From an uncultured Eggerthella sp. (lineage in GTDB: Bacteria > Actinomycetota > Coriobacteriia > Coriobacteriales > Eggerthellaceae), in NCBI GenBank assembly GCA_902464295.1, contig CABQIW010000020.1:1-39758 (forward strand): a DNA stretch of 39,758 bases, written 5' to 3'. The position numbers and the translations under genes are program-made. The notes beneath the pieces are model-generated. The model did no database searches. It saw nothing but the letters and a program-made list of their open reading frames with translations, and was not told the DNA's origin. This document shows, piece after piece, positions 16,462-25,000 of the stretch (position 1 is its first letter; the number at the start of each line of letters is the position of its first letter).

Positions 16462-17604
16462 CTACGGCTTATTGTAGCCAAAGATGAAATCAAGAACTGG
16501 CGAATACCAGGTTACGGGCGTCGGAACCGCATTGGAGAGATCGGCCGTGATCGAACCTTGCTTGGCAGTGGAATCTCGCGGTGCAAGCCCTTCGACCGAA
16601 GAGACCTGCTCTCCAGATTTGACCCAACCAAGCTCTTCACGAACATACTCTTCAAGGCCTTCTTTGGTATTAAGGTATTCAACCTCGGATTTGAGGCTTG
16701 AATAGTAATCGGAGACGATCGCATATTCAGCTTCGAGCTGCTGTTGTGATCGCACTTCTTGATAGTAGTTCGCGACTGGCTGATAGAGCATGACCGCCGC
16801 GAGCACGAAGGTCGCACAAGCGATGAGCGCTTGCGAAGAGAACCGCGGAGAGCGCGGATCGAGGAAGGCGAACAACGAAGCGAACCGTGCGAAGAAGCCG
16901 CGCTTCTTCTTGGATGTTGCACCGTTCTGCATACGAGCAGAGCGCTTATGCGTCTTGCCCATCTTCATCTCGTAGAGCGCTGGACGGCTGCTTTGTTCAG
17001 GTCCTGGTTTTACTGGCTCATCGGTGCCGAAGGTCTTGTTGAACTGGCGCTCCGCTTTTGCCGAACGCACGCGATGTGCGAGCGACTTCTTCTTGTCTTT
17101 GCGATCCGCGTTCACATTACGATCAGTACGATGCGCATCCTGTGAGTCCGTTGCGTTTTGACGAGCATAAGAATCGCCAGAGCGAACAGCACCATGGGTC
17201 GTTACGCTCGTGCGCCCTGCGTGAGAAGCAGAGGGATGGCGCGAGGGCACCGCAGAAGCTGGCATGCTCTTAACACCCGAAGACCGCACCGGACGATCAT
17301 CGCGTCGTGCGCTCTGATAGGAACCGCTTCTGGTCGTTGCCGTGAACGACTGCGCAAAGGATGGGTCATAGGTGAGTCGCTCGGGATACGAGGAACGCTT
17401 ATGTGCAGAGCTTTGACGTGCTTGATTCGGCGCAGTGCGCTTCGGGTTCACCTGCGAGGTTGAACGGCGCGTTTGAGAAGAATGAGCGGCATTTTTGTGC
17501 GCGATAGGAGGAGATTTTGGAGCTTGCTTTGCGCCAGAACGAGAAGACACTGCGCCACGGGCGCGTGCCTCGTCAAAGGAAAGAATATTATTATGCCTGG
17601 TCAA
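16462..17604 (-). CDS. septum formation initiator (DivIC/FtsB-like) with long basic N-terminal tail
   Basis: Predicted divisome component. The C-terminal 125 residues fit the FtsB/DivIC family: one transmembrane helix (about 256-276, ALIACATFVLAAVMLY), an extracytoplasmic coiled-coil (277-310) and the conserved EGLEEYVREELGWVKSGE (315-332). The first 245 residues are unusual: Ser/Arg/Lys/His-rich, low complexity and probably disordered in the cytoplasm, ending in SKKKRGFF next to the membrane. Typical FtsB/DivIC proteins are about 90-200 residues. The start is TTG (17602-17604) with AGAGG 7 bases upstream, and an extended -10 promoter lies about 58 bases upstream. Division function is inferred from the family. 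Confidence 0.85.
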   Translation of the reverse strand: MTRHNNILSFDEARARGAVSSRSGAKQAPKSPPIAHKNAAHSSQTRRSTSQVNPKRTAPNQARQSSAHKRSSYPERLTYDPSFAQSFTATTRSGSYQSARRDDRPVRSSGVKSMPASAVPSRHPSASHAGRTSVTTHGAVRSGDSYARQNATDSQDAHRTDRNVNADRKDKKKSLAHRVRSAKAERQFNKTFGTDEPVKPGPEQSSRPALYEMKMGKTHKRSARMQNGATSKKKRGFFARFASLFAFLDPRSPRFSSQALIACATFVLAAVMLYQPVANYYQEVRSQQQLEAEYAIVSDYYSSLKSEVEYLNTKEGLEEYVREELGWVKSGEQVSSVEGLAPRDSTAKQGSITADLSNAVPTPVTWYSPVLDFIFGYNKP

Positions 17605-17661
17605 AGCCTATCCTCTTGCATTGTAGTTCGTTTAAAGTGTGTTTAATGCAATATGGAAATA

Positions 17662-17670
17662 ACTATAGCA
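17662..17670 (-). promoter_or_regulatory. extended -10 promoter for the DivIC-like gene
   Basis: The minus strand reads TGCTATAGT, an extended -10 element about 58 bases upstream of the TTG start of the DivIC-like gene. An A/T-rich TTAAAAAATA lies just upstream on the same strand. No consensus -35 is visible. Confidence 0.55.
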
Positions 17671-17710
17671 CAGATCGCCCTATTTTTTAAGGGGGTGCAG
17701 CCATGAACGG

Positions 17711-17746
17711 AAAAGGTTTCCACAGGTAAACCCGCAGAAACCTTTC
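17711..17746 (-). terminator. hairpin after yebC, possible terminator
   Basis: GAAAGGTTTC (minus strand, from 17746) pairs with GAAACCTTTT (ending at 17711) around a 16-base loop, and the minus strand continues TTTTCC. It lies about 50 bases past the yebC stop. The stem is long but A/T-rich and the U-tract is short, so termination is plausible but not strong. Confidence 0.45.
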
Positions 17747-17793
17747 AAAGAGATAGAGTATTGGCGCGCGAACAGACAGCGCGAAAACGCGCT

Positions 17794-18591
17794 CTATTCG
17801 TCGAGCGCCGCAGCAATCTCGTCCGTGATCTCCATCGTATGATAGACATTCTGAAGATCCTCAAGCTCTTCGAGCTTATCGATCAAACGCATGACCTTCT
17901 TCGCATCGGATACTGAAACCTGTGTTGGCGTGGTGGGCTCCATGATGAATTCAGCACCCTTGGTAGCAACACCCTGCTCTTCGATAGCTTTCTTGACTGC
18001 CATCAGGTCATTCGGTGCGGTATAGACGATCCACTCTTCATCAGCGTCTTCGTAATCGTCTCCGCCAGCTTCAGCAACTACCATCATGAATTCGTCTTCG
18101 TCGCCTGCAGCGCCGTTAGCGATCATGCCTTCCTTCTTGCCGCCTTCGATCTCCTTCTCGATGAAGATCTGGCCTTTGCGCTCGAACTGGAATGCGACCG
18201 AGCCGCTAGTGCCCAAGTTGCCATTTGCATGAGAGAATGCCGAGCGCACATCCGCAGCCGTGCGGTTGCGATTATCGGTCAGCGCTTCGCAGTAGACGGC
18301 AACGCCCGCAGGACCATAGCCTTCGTAGATGACCGACTCATAGTTCGCGGCATCCTTACCGGTACCGAACGCCTTATCGATCGCCGTTTTGATCTTATCT
18401 TTAGGAAGCGAGTAGCTCTTAGCCTTATCGATCGCAGCAGCAAGGGATGCATTGTTATCAGGATTCGGGTCGCCGCCTTCTTTCGCCGCTACCGTGATGT
18501 TACGGGAGAGCTTTGAGAACAACGCCGAACGCTTTGCATCCTGGGCAGCTTTACGATGCTTCGTAGTAGCCCATTTTGAGTGGCCTGACAT
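17794..18591 (-). CDS. yebC: YebC/PmpR-family protein (probable translation/transcription factor)
   Basis: A 265-residue protein with the conserved start MSGHSKWATTKHRKAAQDAK, then RSALFSKLSRNITVAAKEGG, GPAGVAVYCEALTDNRNRT and SGSVAFQFERKGQI, all diagnostic of YebC. Members were long annotated as transcriptional regulators; later work links YebC proteins to relief of ribosome stalling at polyproline stretches. Compared with the 240-250-residue norm, this copy has a short acidic insertion around AGGDDYEDADEEW. It is cytoplasmic. The preceding 132-bp gap holds a possible extended -10 (18659-18667). Confidence 0.96.
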   Translation of the reverse strand: MSGHSKWATTKHRKAAQDAKRSALFSKLSRNITVAAKEGGDPNPDNNASLAAAIDKAKSYSLPKDKIKTAIDKAFGTGKDAANYESVIYEGYGPAGVAVYCEALTDNRNRTAADVRSAFSHANGNLGTSGSVAFQFERKGQIFIEKEIEGGKKEGMIANGAAGDEDEFMMVVAEAGGDDYEDADEEWIVYTAPNDLMAVKKAIEEQGVATKGAEFIMEPTTPTQVSVSDAKKVMRLIDKLEELEDLQNVYHTMEITDEIAAALDE

Positions 18592-18658
18592 ACACGCCTA
18601 CCTTCCTTTAGTTGATTCGCTAGTCGATTGAATTCCGTCTTGGAAACGAACGTAGTCT

Positions 18659-18667
18659 ATCATACCA
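18659..18667 (-). promoter_or_regulatory. possible extended -10 promoter for yebC
   Basis: The minus strand reads TGGTATGAT, matching TG, one base, then a -10 hexamer with one mismatch, 67 bases upstream of the yebC start. There is no -35 at the expected distance. Confidence 0.4.
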
Positions 18668-18723
18668 CCTCTCCCGGACCTGCGGCGTATGAACAGCTCC
18701 GCAATCCGTCCACGGAATCTAAA

Positions 18724-20064
18724 CTAAACTGCGAGCTCGGCAGCAATAACATCTGCAATAGCCTGCGCATAAACGTGAGCTTCTTCGTGAGTTGCCGCTT
18801 CAACCATGACGCGGACGAGGGGCTCGGTGCCACTCGGGCGGACAAGTATACGACCAGAGCCATCAAGCTTCGCTTCAGCTTCGGCGATCGCCTCGGCAAC
18901 CACTGCATTCTCTGAAACTGCATGCTTATCAGCCACGCGCACATTGATGAGCTCTTGCGGGAAGCGTTGCATGAGCGCCGCCGTCTTCGAAACGGGCTGA
19001 TCGTTACGCAAACAAGCTGCCAAGAACTGAAGCGCCGTAATAAGGCCATCACCCGTGGAATTATGATCGAGGAAGATCATGTGGCCGCTCTGTTCGCCAC
19101 CAATAACAGCGTTGAGCTTACGCATCTCATTCAGGACGTACTTATCCCCCACCTGGGTCTGCACAACGGAAATACCAGCCGCATCCATCGCCTTGGTAAA
19201 GCCGAGGTTGCACATGACCGTCGAAACGACCGTATCGTCGCGCAAAAGACCACGTTTCTGCAGATCGAGCGCACAAACCGTCTCGACCACATCGCCGTCG
19301 ATCTCGTTACCCAGTTCATCAACGAACATAACACGATCCGCATCGCCATCATGCGCGATGCCGATCTGCGCGCCCGTTTCAGCGAGCAACTCTTTCACCG
19401 GCTCAAGATGGGTCGAGCCACATTCAACATTGATATCAACGCCATTGAAGCTGTCGTTGATCACATGAACCGTGGCACCCAACTGCTCGAGCGCTGCTGC
19501 AGTCGTAAGCGATGAAGCACCGTGACCGGTATCGAGCGCGATCGTAAGCTTCGAGAAGTCGAGCGTCTTATCCTGCAAGGATGAAATAGCATGCTGGATA
19601 TAGAGATCGCATGCATCTTCAACCGGGAGCACTACGCCTACCGCATCGCCTGAAGGAAGGCTCTCGGAATCCGCACCACCCGCCAGAACGAATGATTCGA
19701 TCTCAGCTTCGGCTTCTTCGGTGAGCTTGAAGCCTTGTCGGTCGAAGAATTTGATGCCGTTGTACTCGGGCGGATTGTGCGAAGCCGAGATGACGATACC
19801 GCCTTCAGCATGGAGCTCACGCACGAGATATGCAACGCCAGGCGTAGGGATGATGCCTGCATCGAGCACGTTACCACCCATGCTCATGATGCCCGCAGAA
19901 AGCGCATTGCCGAGCATATCACCCGAAAGACGCGTGTCCTTACCCACTACGATGGTCTTGCCCAAGAATTCGACCGCAGCCTGTCCCAGCTTGAAGGCGA
20001 TATCACAGGTCAGTTCAGTGTTTGCAACCCCGCGAACACCATCAGTTCCGAAAAGTTTAGCCAA
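18724..20064 (-). CDS. glmM: phosphoglucosamine mutase
   Basis: Interconverts glucosamine-6-phosphate and glucosamine-1-phosphate, the step before GlmU. Visible motifs are KLFGTDGVRG at the N-terminus, the phosphoserine loop VVISASHNPPEYNG, the metal-binding DGDADR (in AHDGDADRVMFVDE), the sugar-binding GGEQSGH and the phosphate-binding RPSGTEPLVRVMVEA. The start is probably TTG at 20064 (LAKLFGTDG), with GAAAGG 7 bases upstream. The longer frame from 20130 adds 22 non-family residues across a leader hairpin. At 446 residues from the TTG the protein is the normal GlmM length. It is cytoplasmic; activity requires serine phosphorylation. Confidence 0.96.
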   Translation of the reverse strand: MAKLFGTDGVRGVANTELTCDIAFKLGQAAVEFLGKTIVVGKDTRLSGDMLGNALSAGIMSMGGNVLDAGIIPTPGVAYLVRELHAEGGIVISASHNPPEYNGIKFFDRQGFKLTEEAEAEIESFVLAGGADSESLPSGDAVGVVLPVEDACDLYIQHAISSLQDKTLDFSKLTIALDTGHGASSLTTAAALEQLGATVHVINDSFNGVDINVECGSTHLEPVKELLAETGAQIGIAHDGDADRVMFVDELGNEIDGDVVETVCALDLQKRGLLRDDTVVSTVMCNLGFTKAMDAAGISVVQTQVGDKYVLNEMRKLNAVIGGEQSGHMIFLDHNSTGDGLITALQFLAACLRNDQPVSKTAALMQRFPQELINVRVADKHAVSENAVVAEAIAEAEAKLDGSGRILVRPSGTEPLVRVMVEAATHEEAHVYAQAIADVIAAELAV

Positions 20065-20087
20065 AAGAGTACCTTTCTTTTGTTGAA

Positions 20088-20108
20088 AGGCGCCCGGTAA
20101 AGGCGCCT
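20088..20108 (-). other. GC-rich hairpin between hisE and glmM
   Basis: AGGCGCC (20088-20094) and GGCGCCT (20102-20108) form a 7-bp stem with a 7-base loop, followed on the minus strand by TTC. It could be a weak terminator for hisE or a glmM leader hairpin. The U-tract is too short for a firm terminator call. Confidence 0.35.
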
Positions 20109-20147
20109 CACGTATGATTCGATGCCGCATCCAAGGCGGCCCACATT

Positions 20148-20567
20148 CTAATGATTACTGCCGCGATTCACGAAATCGGACTTGAGCATGATAACACCAC
20201 TGCGCAGCGCGATCTCGTCTTCAGTCATACGCGTGTTCATCTCAGCAGCAAATTCATCCAAGTCAACACCGCAACGCTCCAAGAGCACCAGCAGATGATA
20301 GACCACATCTCCCGCTTCATAGCGCAGGTGATCGACCTCGCTTGCCGGTGCACCATCACGCTCGACATCCTTCGCAGCGAGCGTAGTCTCGTGAGCCTCT
20401 TCGACGAGCTTCTTCAAGAGGTCATCAAGGTTACCTGTAAGGAGGCGGTACGTATAGCTTTCAGAGCCAGCCGTGCTACGAGCATGGATCGTATGCGCGA
20501 GCGACTCGAGCGCGGCACCCATCTGGCTTTCCGGCTGCTCGCCCTCGGTGAAGTAGGTCTTTTCCAT
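20148..20567 (-). CDS. hisE: phosphoribosyl-ATP pyrophosphatase
   Basis: Hydrolyses phosphoribosyl-ATP to phosphoribosyl-AMP, the second step of histidine synthesis. The 139-residue all-alpha MazG-like fold shows LKKLVEEAHETTLAAKD (metal-binding Glu cluster, about 51-67) and LRYEAGDVVYHLLVLLE (81-97). It is longer than typical HisE (about 90-110 residues), with roughly 25 extra N-terminal and 25 extra C-terminal residues. A strong Shine-Dalgarno (AAGGAGC) precedes the ATG. No other his gene is in the window; it sits between glmM and a deaminase, 22 bases from the latter, so the rest of the pathway must be elsewhere. Confidence 0.88.
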   Translation of the reverse strand: MEKTYFTEGEQPESQMGAALESLAHTIHARSTAGSESYTYRLLTGNLDDLLKKLVEEAHETTLAAKDVERDGAPASEVDHLRYEAGDVVYHLLVLLERCGVDLDEFAAEMNTRMTEDEIALRSGVIMLKSDFVNRGSNH

Positions 20568-20589
20568 GTTTGCTCCTTATAGATGGCGA

Positions 20590-21891
20590 TCAGGCCATCT
20601 CAGAAAGGATACGCTCACGTGCCGCGCACGTTTCAGCGATCTCCTTCTCAATATCGATCGTGGGATATTCGCCATTCTCATAGAGAATAGTACCATCAAC
20701 CATGGTTAGAACTACATCAGAGCCCTGAGCAGAATAGATAAGATTCTCTGCCATCGTGTGAACGGGCTGCATCCACGGCGTGTCGATGTCGAGCATGGTC
20801 AGATCGGCGCGCACACCTACCTGCATGCGTCCGCAATCGGTGCGGCCCTGCGAAAGCGCGCCGTTGCGCGTTGCGATTCCGATAAGTTCCTCCGCAGAAA
20901 GCGAGACAGGGTTCGCATCGCCCGCGCGCTGCATGAGCGCGAGCAGGTAAAGATCCTGGAACATGTTGTGATTGTTGTTGCTCGCTACGCCATCGGTGCC
21001 CAGTGTGAGCGTGACGCCCGCCGCCTTCATGGCTTTGATATCCGCGATACCGCTGCCGAGCTTCGCGTTCGAGGCGGGACAGCACGCAACGAACACGTCC
21101 TTTTCAGCCAGCACACTTCGGTCTTCGTCGGTAAGCCACACACAGTGGTCTGCCGTGGTCGGCACATCGAAGAGCCCCAGATCAGCTAGGTAAACGGGCG
21201 GTGTCTTGCCGTGGCGCTCGATGCATTCCTGCACCTCTTTTTGCGTCTCGCTCACATGAACCTGCATGCGCAAGCCTGCTGCCTTGGTAGCATCGGCTAA
21301 CGTACGCACCACTTCTGGTGTTGAGGTGTATTCAGCATGCAAGCTCATATCGATGAGCAAGCGACCATCGCCCGCGCCATGATATTGCGCGACCCACTGC
21401 TCATTCTCTTTGGCGAGCGGCAGATCAAAGTAGGTCATGCCTGGCTCAGAGCACACCACGCAATCGCTCAAGTTGCACTTCGCGCCTGAATCGAGCACCG
21501 CACGCGCACGCGCATCGGTGCAGAAATACATATCAGTAAAAGAGACCACGCCAAAGCGCAGCATCTCGGCGATACCGAGCAGCGTGGCGTGATAGGTCGC
21601 ATCTTCGGTGATATGCGCCTCGAACGGGAAGATAGCTTCATTGAGCCAGCGATCGAGCGGCAGATTATCCCCACGACCACGCAAGAGCGTCATAGGAACG
21701 TGCGCGTGCGCGTTGTAGAGTGCGGGCATCAAGAGCTTCCCGCGGCCATCGATCACGCGGTCGAACGCACCTTCGGGCTGCGTGAGCTGGAAATGTGAGA
21801 TCGTGCTGCCCGTCACACCTACATAAGCGTGCGGGGCGGTCTTCCCTTCTTCGGTCAAGACCGTGATGTCCTTGAAGAGCAGTGAGGTCAT
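20590..21891 (-). CDS. amidohydrolase, 5-methylthioadenosine/S-adenosylhomocysteine deaminase-like
   Basis: A 433-residue amidohydrolase-superfamily enzyme. The metal and active-site motifs are intact: YNAHAHVPMTLLRG (HxH at 62-64), VHVSETQKEV (third His), TADHCVWL (fourth His) and TLGTDGVASNNNHNMF (the Asp, about 297-310). This pattern matches the MTA/SAH deaminase group (MtaD-like), which recycle nucleosides from S-adenosylmethionine use. Related members deaminate other adenosine or guanine derivatives, so the substrate is tentative. It is cytoplasmic. AAAGG lies 6 bases before the ATG. It is transcribed after the rpoC terminator (coming from the right) and upstream of hisE. Confidence 0.85.
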   Translation of the reverse strand: MTSLLFKDITVLTEEGKTAPHAYVGVTGSTISHFQLTQPEGAFDRVIDGRGKLLMPALYNAHAHVPMTLLRGRGDNLPLDRWLNEAIFPFEAHITEDATYHATLLGIAEMLRFGVVSFTDMYFCTDARARAVLDSGAKCNLSDCVVCSEPGMTYFDLPLAKENEQWVAQYHGAGDGRLLIDMSLHAEYTSTPEVVRTLADATKAAGLRMQVHVSETQKEVQECIERHGKTPPVYLADLGLFDVPTTADHCVWLTDEDRSVLAEKDVFVACCPASNAKLGSGIADIKAMKAAGVTLTLGTDGVASNNNHNMFQDLYLLALMQRAGDANPVSLSAEELIGIATRNGALSQGRTDCGRMQVGVRADLTMLDIDTPWMQPVHTMAENLIYSAQGSDVVLTMVDGTILYENGEYPTIDIEKEIAETCAARERILSEMA

Positions 21892-21970
21892 AGGCTGCCT
21901 TTCTCTTCGTTTTCCGAATCTGTTTGAATGGTTCTATTACAGACCCCTGAAAAAGCGTTGACTCCATCAT

Positions 21971-22005
21971 AAACGAAACACGCGCCCCAGGATGGGACGC
22001 GTGTT
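21971..22005 (-). terminator. rho-independent terminator of rpoBC
   Basis: On the minus strand AACACGCGTCCC pairs with GGGGCGCGTGTT around the loop ATCCT: 12 bp with one G-U pair. It is followed by TTTCGTTT. It begins 45 bases past the rpoC stop and separates rpoBC from the downstream deaminase gene. Confidence 0.85.
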
Positions 22006-22050
22006 GATGTTCATGCCGTCTATACGAATCGTCTGTGAGCGAAGAGAAGC

Positions 22051-25000
22051 TTACTGCTCAGAATCGCTTTCGCTAGCTGAATTACCGCCGCCCAACGTAT
22101 CGGGATCGATCACGCCGAAGCCCATGTCAGAAACGGAATTGAGCAGTTCATCGAGCTCGTCAAGATTGCGCTGATACGAACGCGGCGGCAATGCTTCACC
22201 GAGCATATCCTCACCATCGTTAGTGAAGGTAGCCGGCTTATCACCACCAATGAGCACCGTATCATCCGGTGAGAAGACCATATCGAGCAGCTGGCTCATA
22301 TCGTCAGCCGAAGCTGAGAAGTCATCTTCGATAACCTTGGAAAGACCATGGTTCTCAAGACCTGCCTTGAGCTCTTCGATCGCCTTCGTGCCGATACCTT
22401 CGATGCGCAACAGCTCATCTTCGGTGTGGCCGACCAGATCAGCAACGGTCTCGATGCCTGCTTCGGAGAACTTGTTAGCCCAACGCTGCGAAACACCCAG
22501 ATCGTCATAGATGTAGAGGCGTGCCTCTTCGTCGGTGAGGTTCTTCGCACGATAGCCTGCCGTGATGGAAGCGAAGTAGCTCGCGTAATCCGAGCCCGCA
22601 TCCATGTAGCCGCTACCGTCGAGCGACCAATCCTGCGGCTGCGGCAACAGCTCTTCGATGTCGCGCAGCGCCTGCGGTGCGGAATCAGGCAGACGATCGG
22701 AATCGTTCGCCGTGACCGGAACACCCTTGTAGGTGATCTCGACATCCTTGTAGCGCTTCAGACCCGTACCAGCCGGGATCGGCTTACCGATGATGACGTT
22801 CTCCTTGAGACCCTGCAGCGTATCGACCTTGCCTTCGATGGCTGCATCCGTGAGGACCTTCGTGGTCTCCTGGAAGGAAGCGGCAGAAAGGAACGAATCG
22901 GTAGCGAGCGAAGCCTTCGTGATGCCGAGCAACAGCGGCTGGCCCACCGGCGGGTTCTTGCCTTCGAGGATCATGTCGTTGACGACCTTCTCGAACTCGA
23001 AACGGTTGACCTGGCGGCCCGGCAGATAATCCGAATCGCCCGGATCGACAACCGCAACCTTACGCAGCATCTGACGTGCGATGACCTCGATGTGCTTATC
23101 GTTGATGTCTACACCCTGGGAGACGTACACGTCCTGAACCTGGCTGACGATATAGCGCAGCGTGGTGTTGGGGTCGGTCAAGCGCAACAGATCGTGCGGG
23201 TTGATCGAGCCCTTGGTGAGCTGCTGACCAACTTCGACCTCGCACCCGTCTTCCACGCCAGGCAGCAGCTGAGCACGCGCGGAAACGACATACTCGCGGA
23301 TGTTGCCCTCTTGATCGTGGACGGTGAGGATCTTGTTGTTCTTGTCGCCAGAGACCTGCAGCGTACCTGCGATCTCTGCAAGCGTCGCCTGACCCTTAGG
23401 CTTACGTGCCTCGAAGAGCTCGGTAACACGAGGAAGACCATGCGTGATGTCTTCACCTGCAACACCGCCGGTATGGAACGTACGCATCGTAAGCTGCGTA
23501 CCCGGCTCACCAATGGACTGTGCCGCGATGATGCCAGCAGCCGTGCCGATGTTGACCGGACGCGAAGTCGCGAGATCCCAGCCATAGCACTTCTGGCAAA
23601 TGCCGTGTTCTGCATGGCAGGTCATGATGCTGCGGTGAACGAGCGTCTCAACACCCGCATCCACGAACGTCTTCAGCTGAGCCACCGAATCGATGTAAGA
23701 ACCTGCTTCAGCGAGCACTTCGCCAGTGTTAGGATCGGCGATCGCATCGACCAAGCAACGGCCAACGAGCGAATCATCGATCTCACCCTTGGCGTTCAAG
23801 ATCTTGCATTCGATGCCATCAGTGGTACCGCAATCGATCTCACGAATAATGACATCCTGCGCAACGTCGACCAAGCGGCGGGTAAGGTAACCCGAGTCAG
23901 CCGTACGGAGCGCCGTATCAGCAAGACCCTTACGAGCACCATGCGTAGAGATGAAGTATTCGAGTACGGAAAGACCTTCGCGGAAGTTCGCCTTGATCGG
24001 ACGGTCGATGATCTCGCCCTTCGGGTCGGACATAAGACCACGCATACCAGCAAGCTGACGAATCTGCTTGATGTTACCACGCGCTCCAGAGAAGGCCATC
24101 ATGTAGATCGGGTTGAACTTGTCGAAGTTCTCCGCCATGGCGTCACCAACCTCTTCGTTGGCCTCGTTCCAGATGTCAACGATCTTCTTGTGGCGCTCCT
24201 CATCACTCATGAGGCCCATCTCGTAGTCCTCGTCGATCGCCTCGACGCGCTTGTCTGCTGCAGCAAGGATCTCATCCTTTTGCGGCGGGATGGTTGCGTC
24301 GTAGACCGAAACGGTAACGCCTGCGCGCGTTGCATAGTGGAAGCCAGCGCTCTTGAGACCGTCCAGAATCGGCTCCATTTCAGAGGTCTTATAGCGATTG
24401 CAGCAATCTTCGACCAAACGCGAGATCTCGGTCTTGTTCATCTCGTAGTTCAGGAACGGATAATCATCCGGCAGCACTGCATTGAAGGTGATGCGGCCGA
24501 TCGTGGTCTGGATGCGCTCGCCTGCCTTGTGCTCTTCGAACTCGCCGAAGGCAGAAGCAACCAGCGTATCCTTCTTCAGACGCACCCAGATCTTCGCCTG
24601 CAGGTCAAGTTCGCAGCGCGCATCGTAGGCATTGAGCGCATCATCGAAGTCGATGAACGCGCGACCCTCGCCCGGGAAACCATCGCGTGCAGCCGTGAGG
24701 TAGTACAGACCGATGATCATGTCCTGAGTAGGAACCGTGAGCGGACGACCATGAGCCGGGCTCTTGATGTTGTTAGCGGAAAGCATGAGCACACGGGCTT
24801 CAGCCTGAGCTTCGTTGCCCAGTGGCACGTGAACCGCCATCTGGTCACCGTCGAAGTCGGCGTTGAACGCGGTACAAACGAGCGGATGCAGACGGATAGC
24901 TTTACCTTCAACGAGCACAGGCTCGAATGCCTGAATGCCCAAACGGTGAAGGGTTGGAGCGCGGTTCAGGAGCACGGGGTGCTCGGTGATAACCTCTTCG

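Noticed and set aside
20065..20130. Upstream extension of GlmM to 20130
   Set aside because: It would place a GC-rich hairpin and the ribosome-binding site inside the coding region; the family starts at the TTG-initiated LAKLFGTDG.
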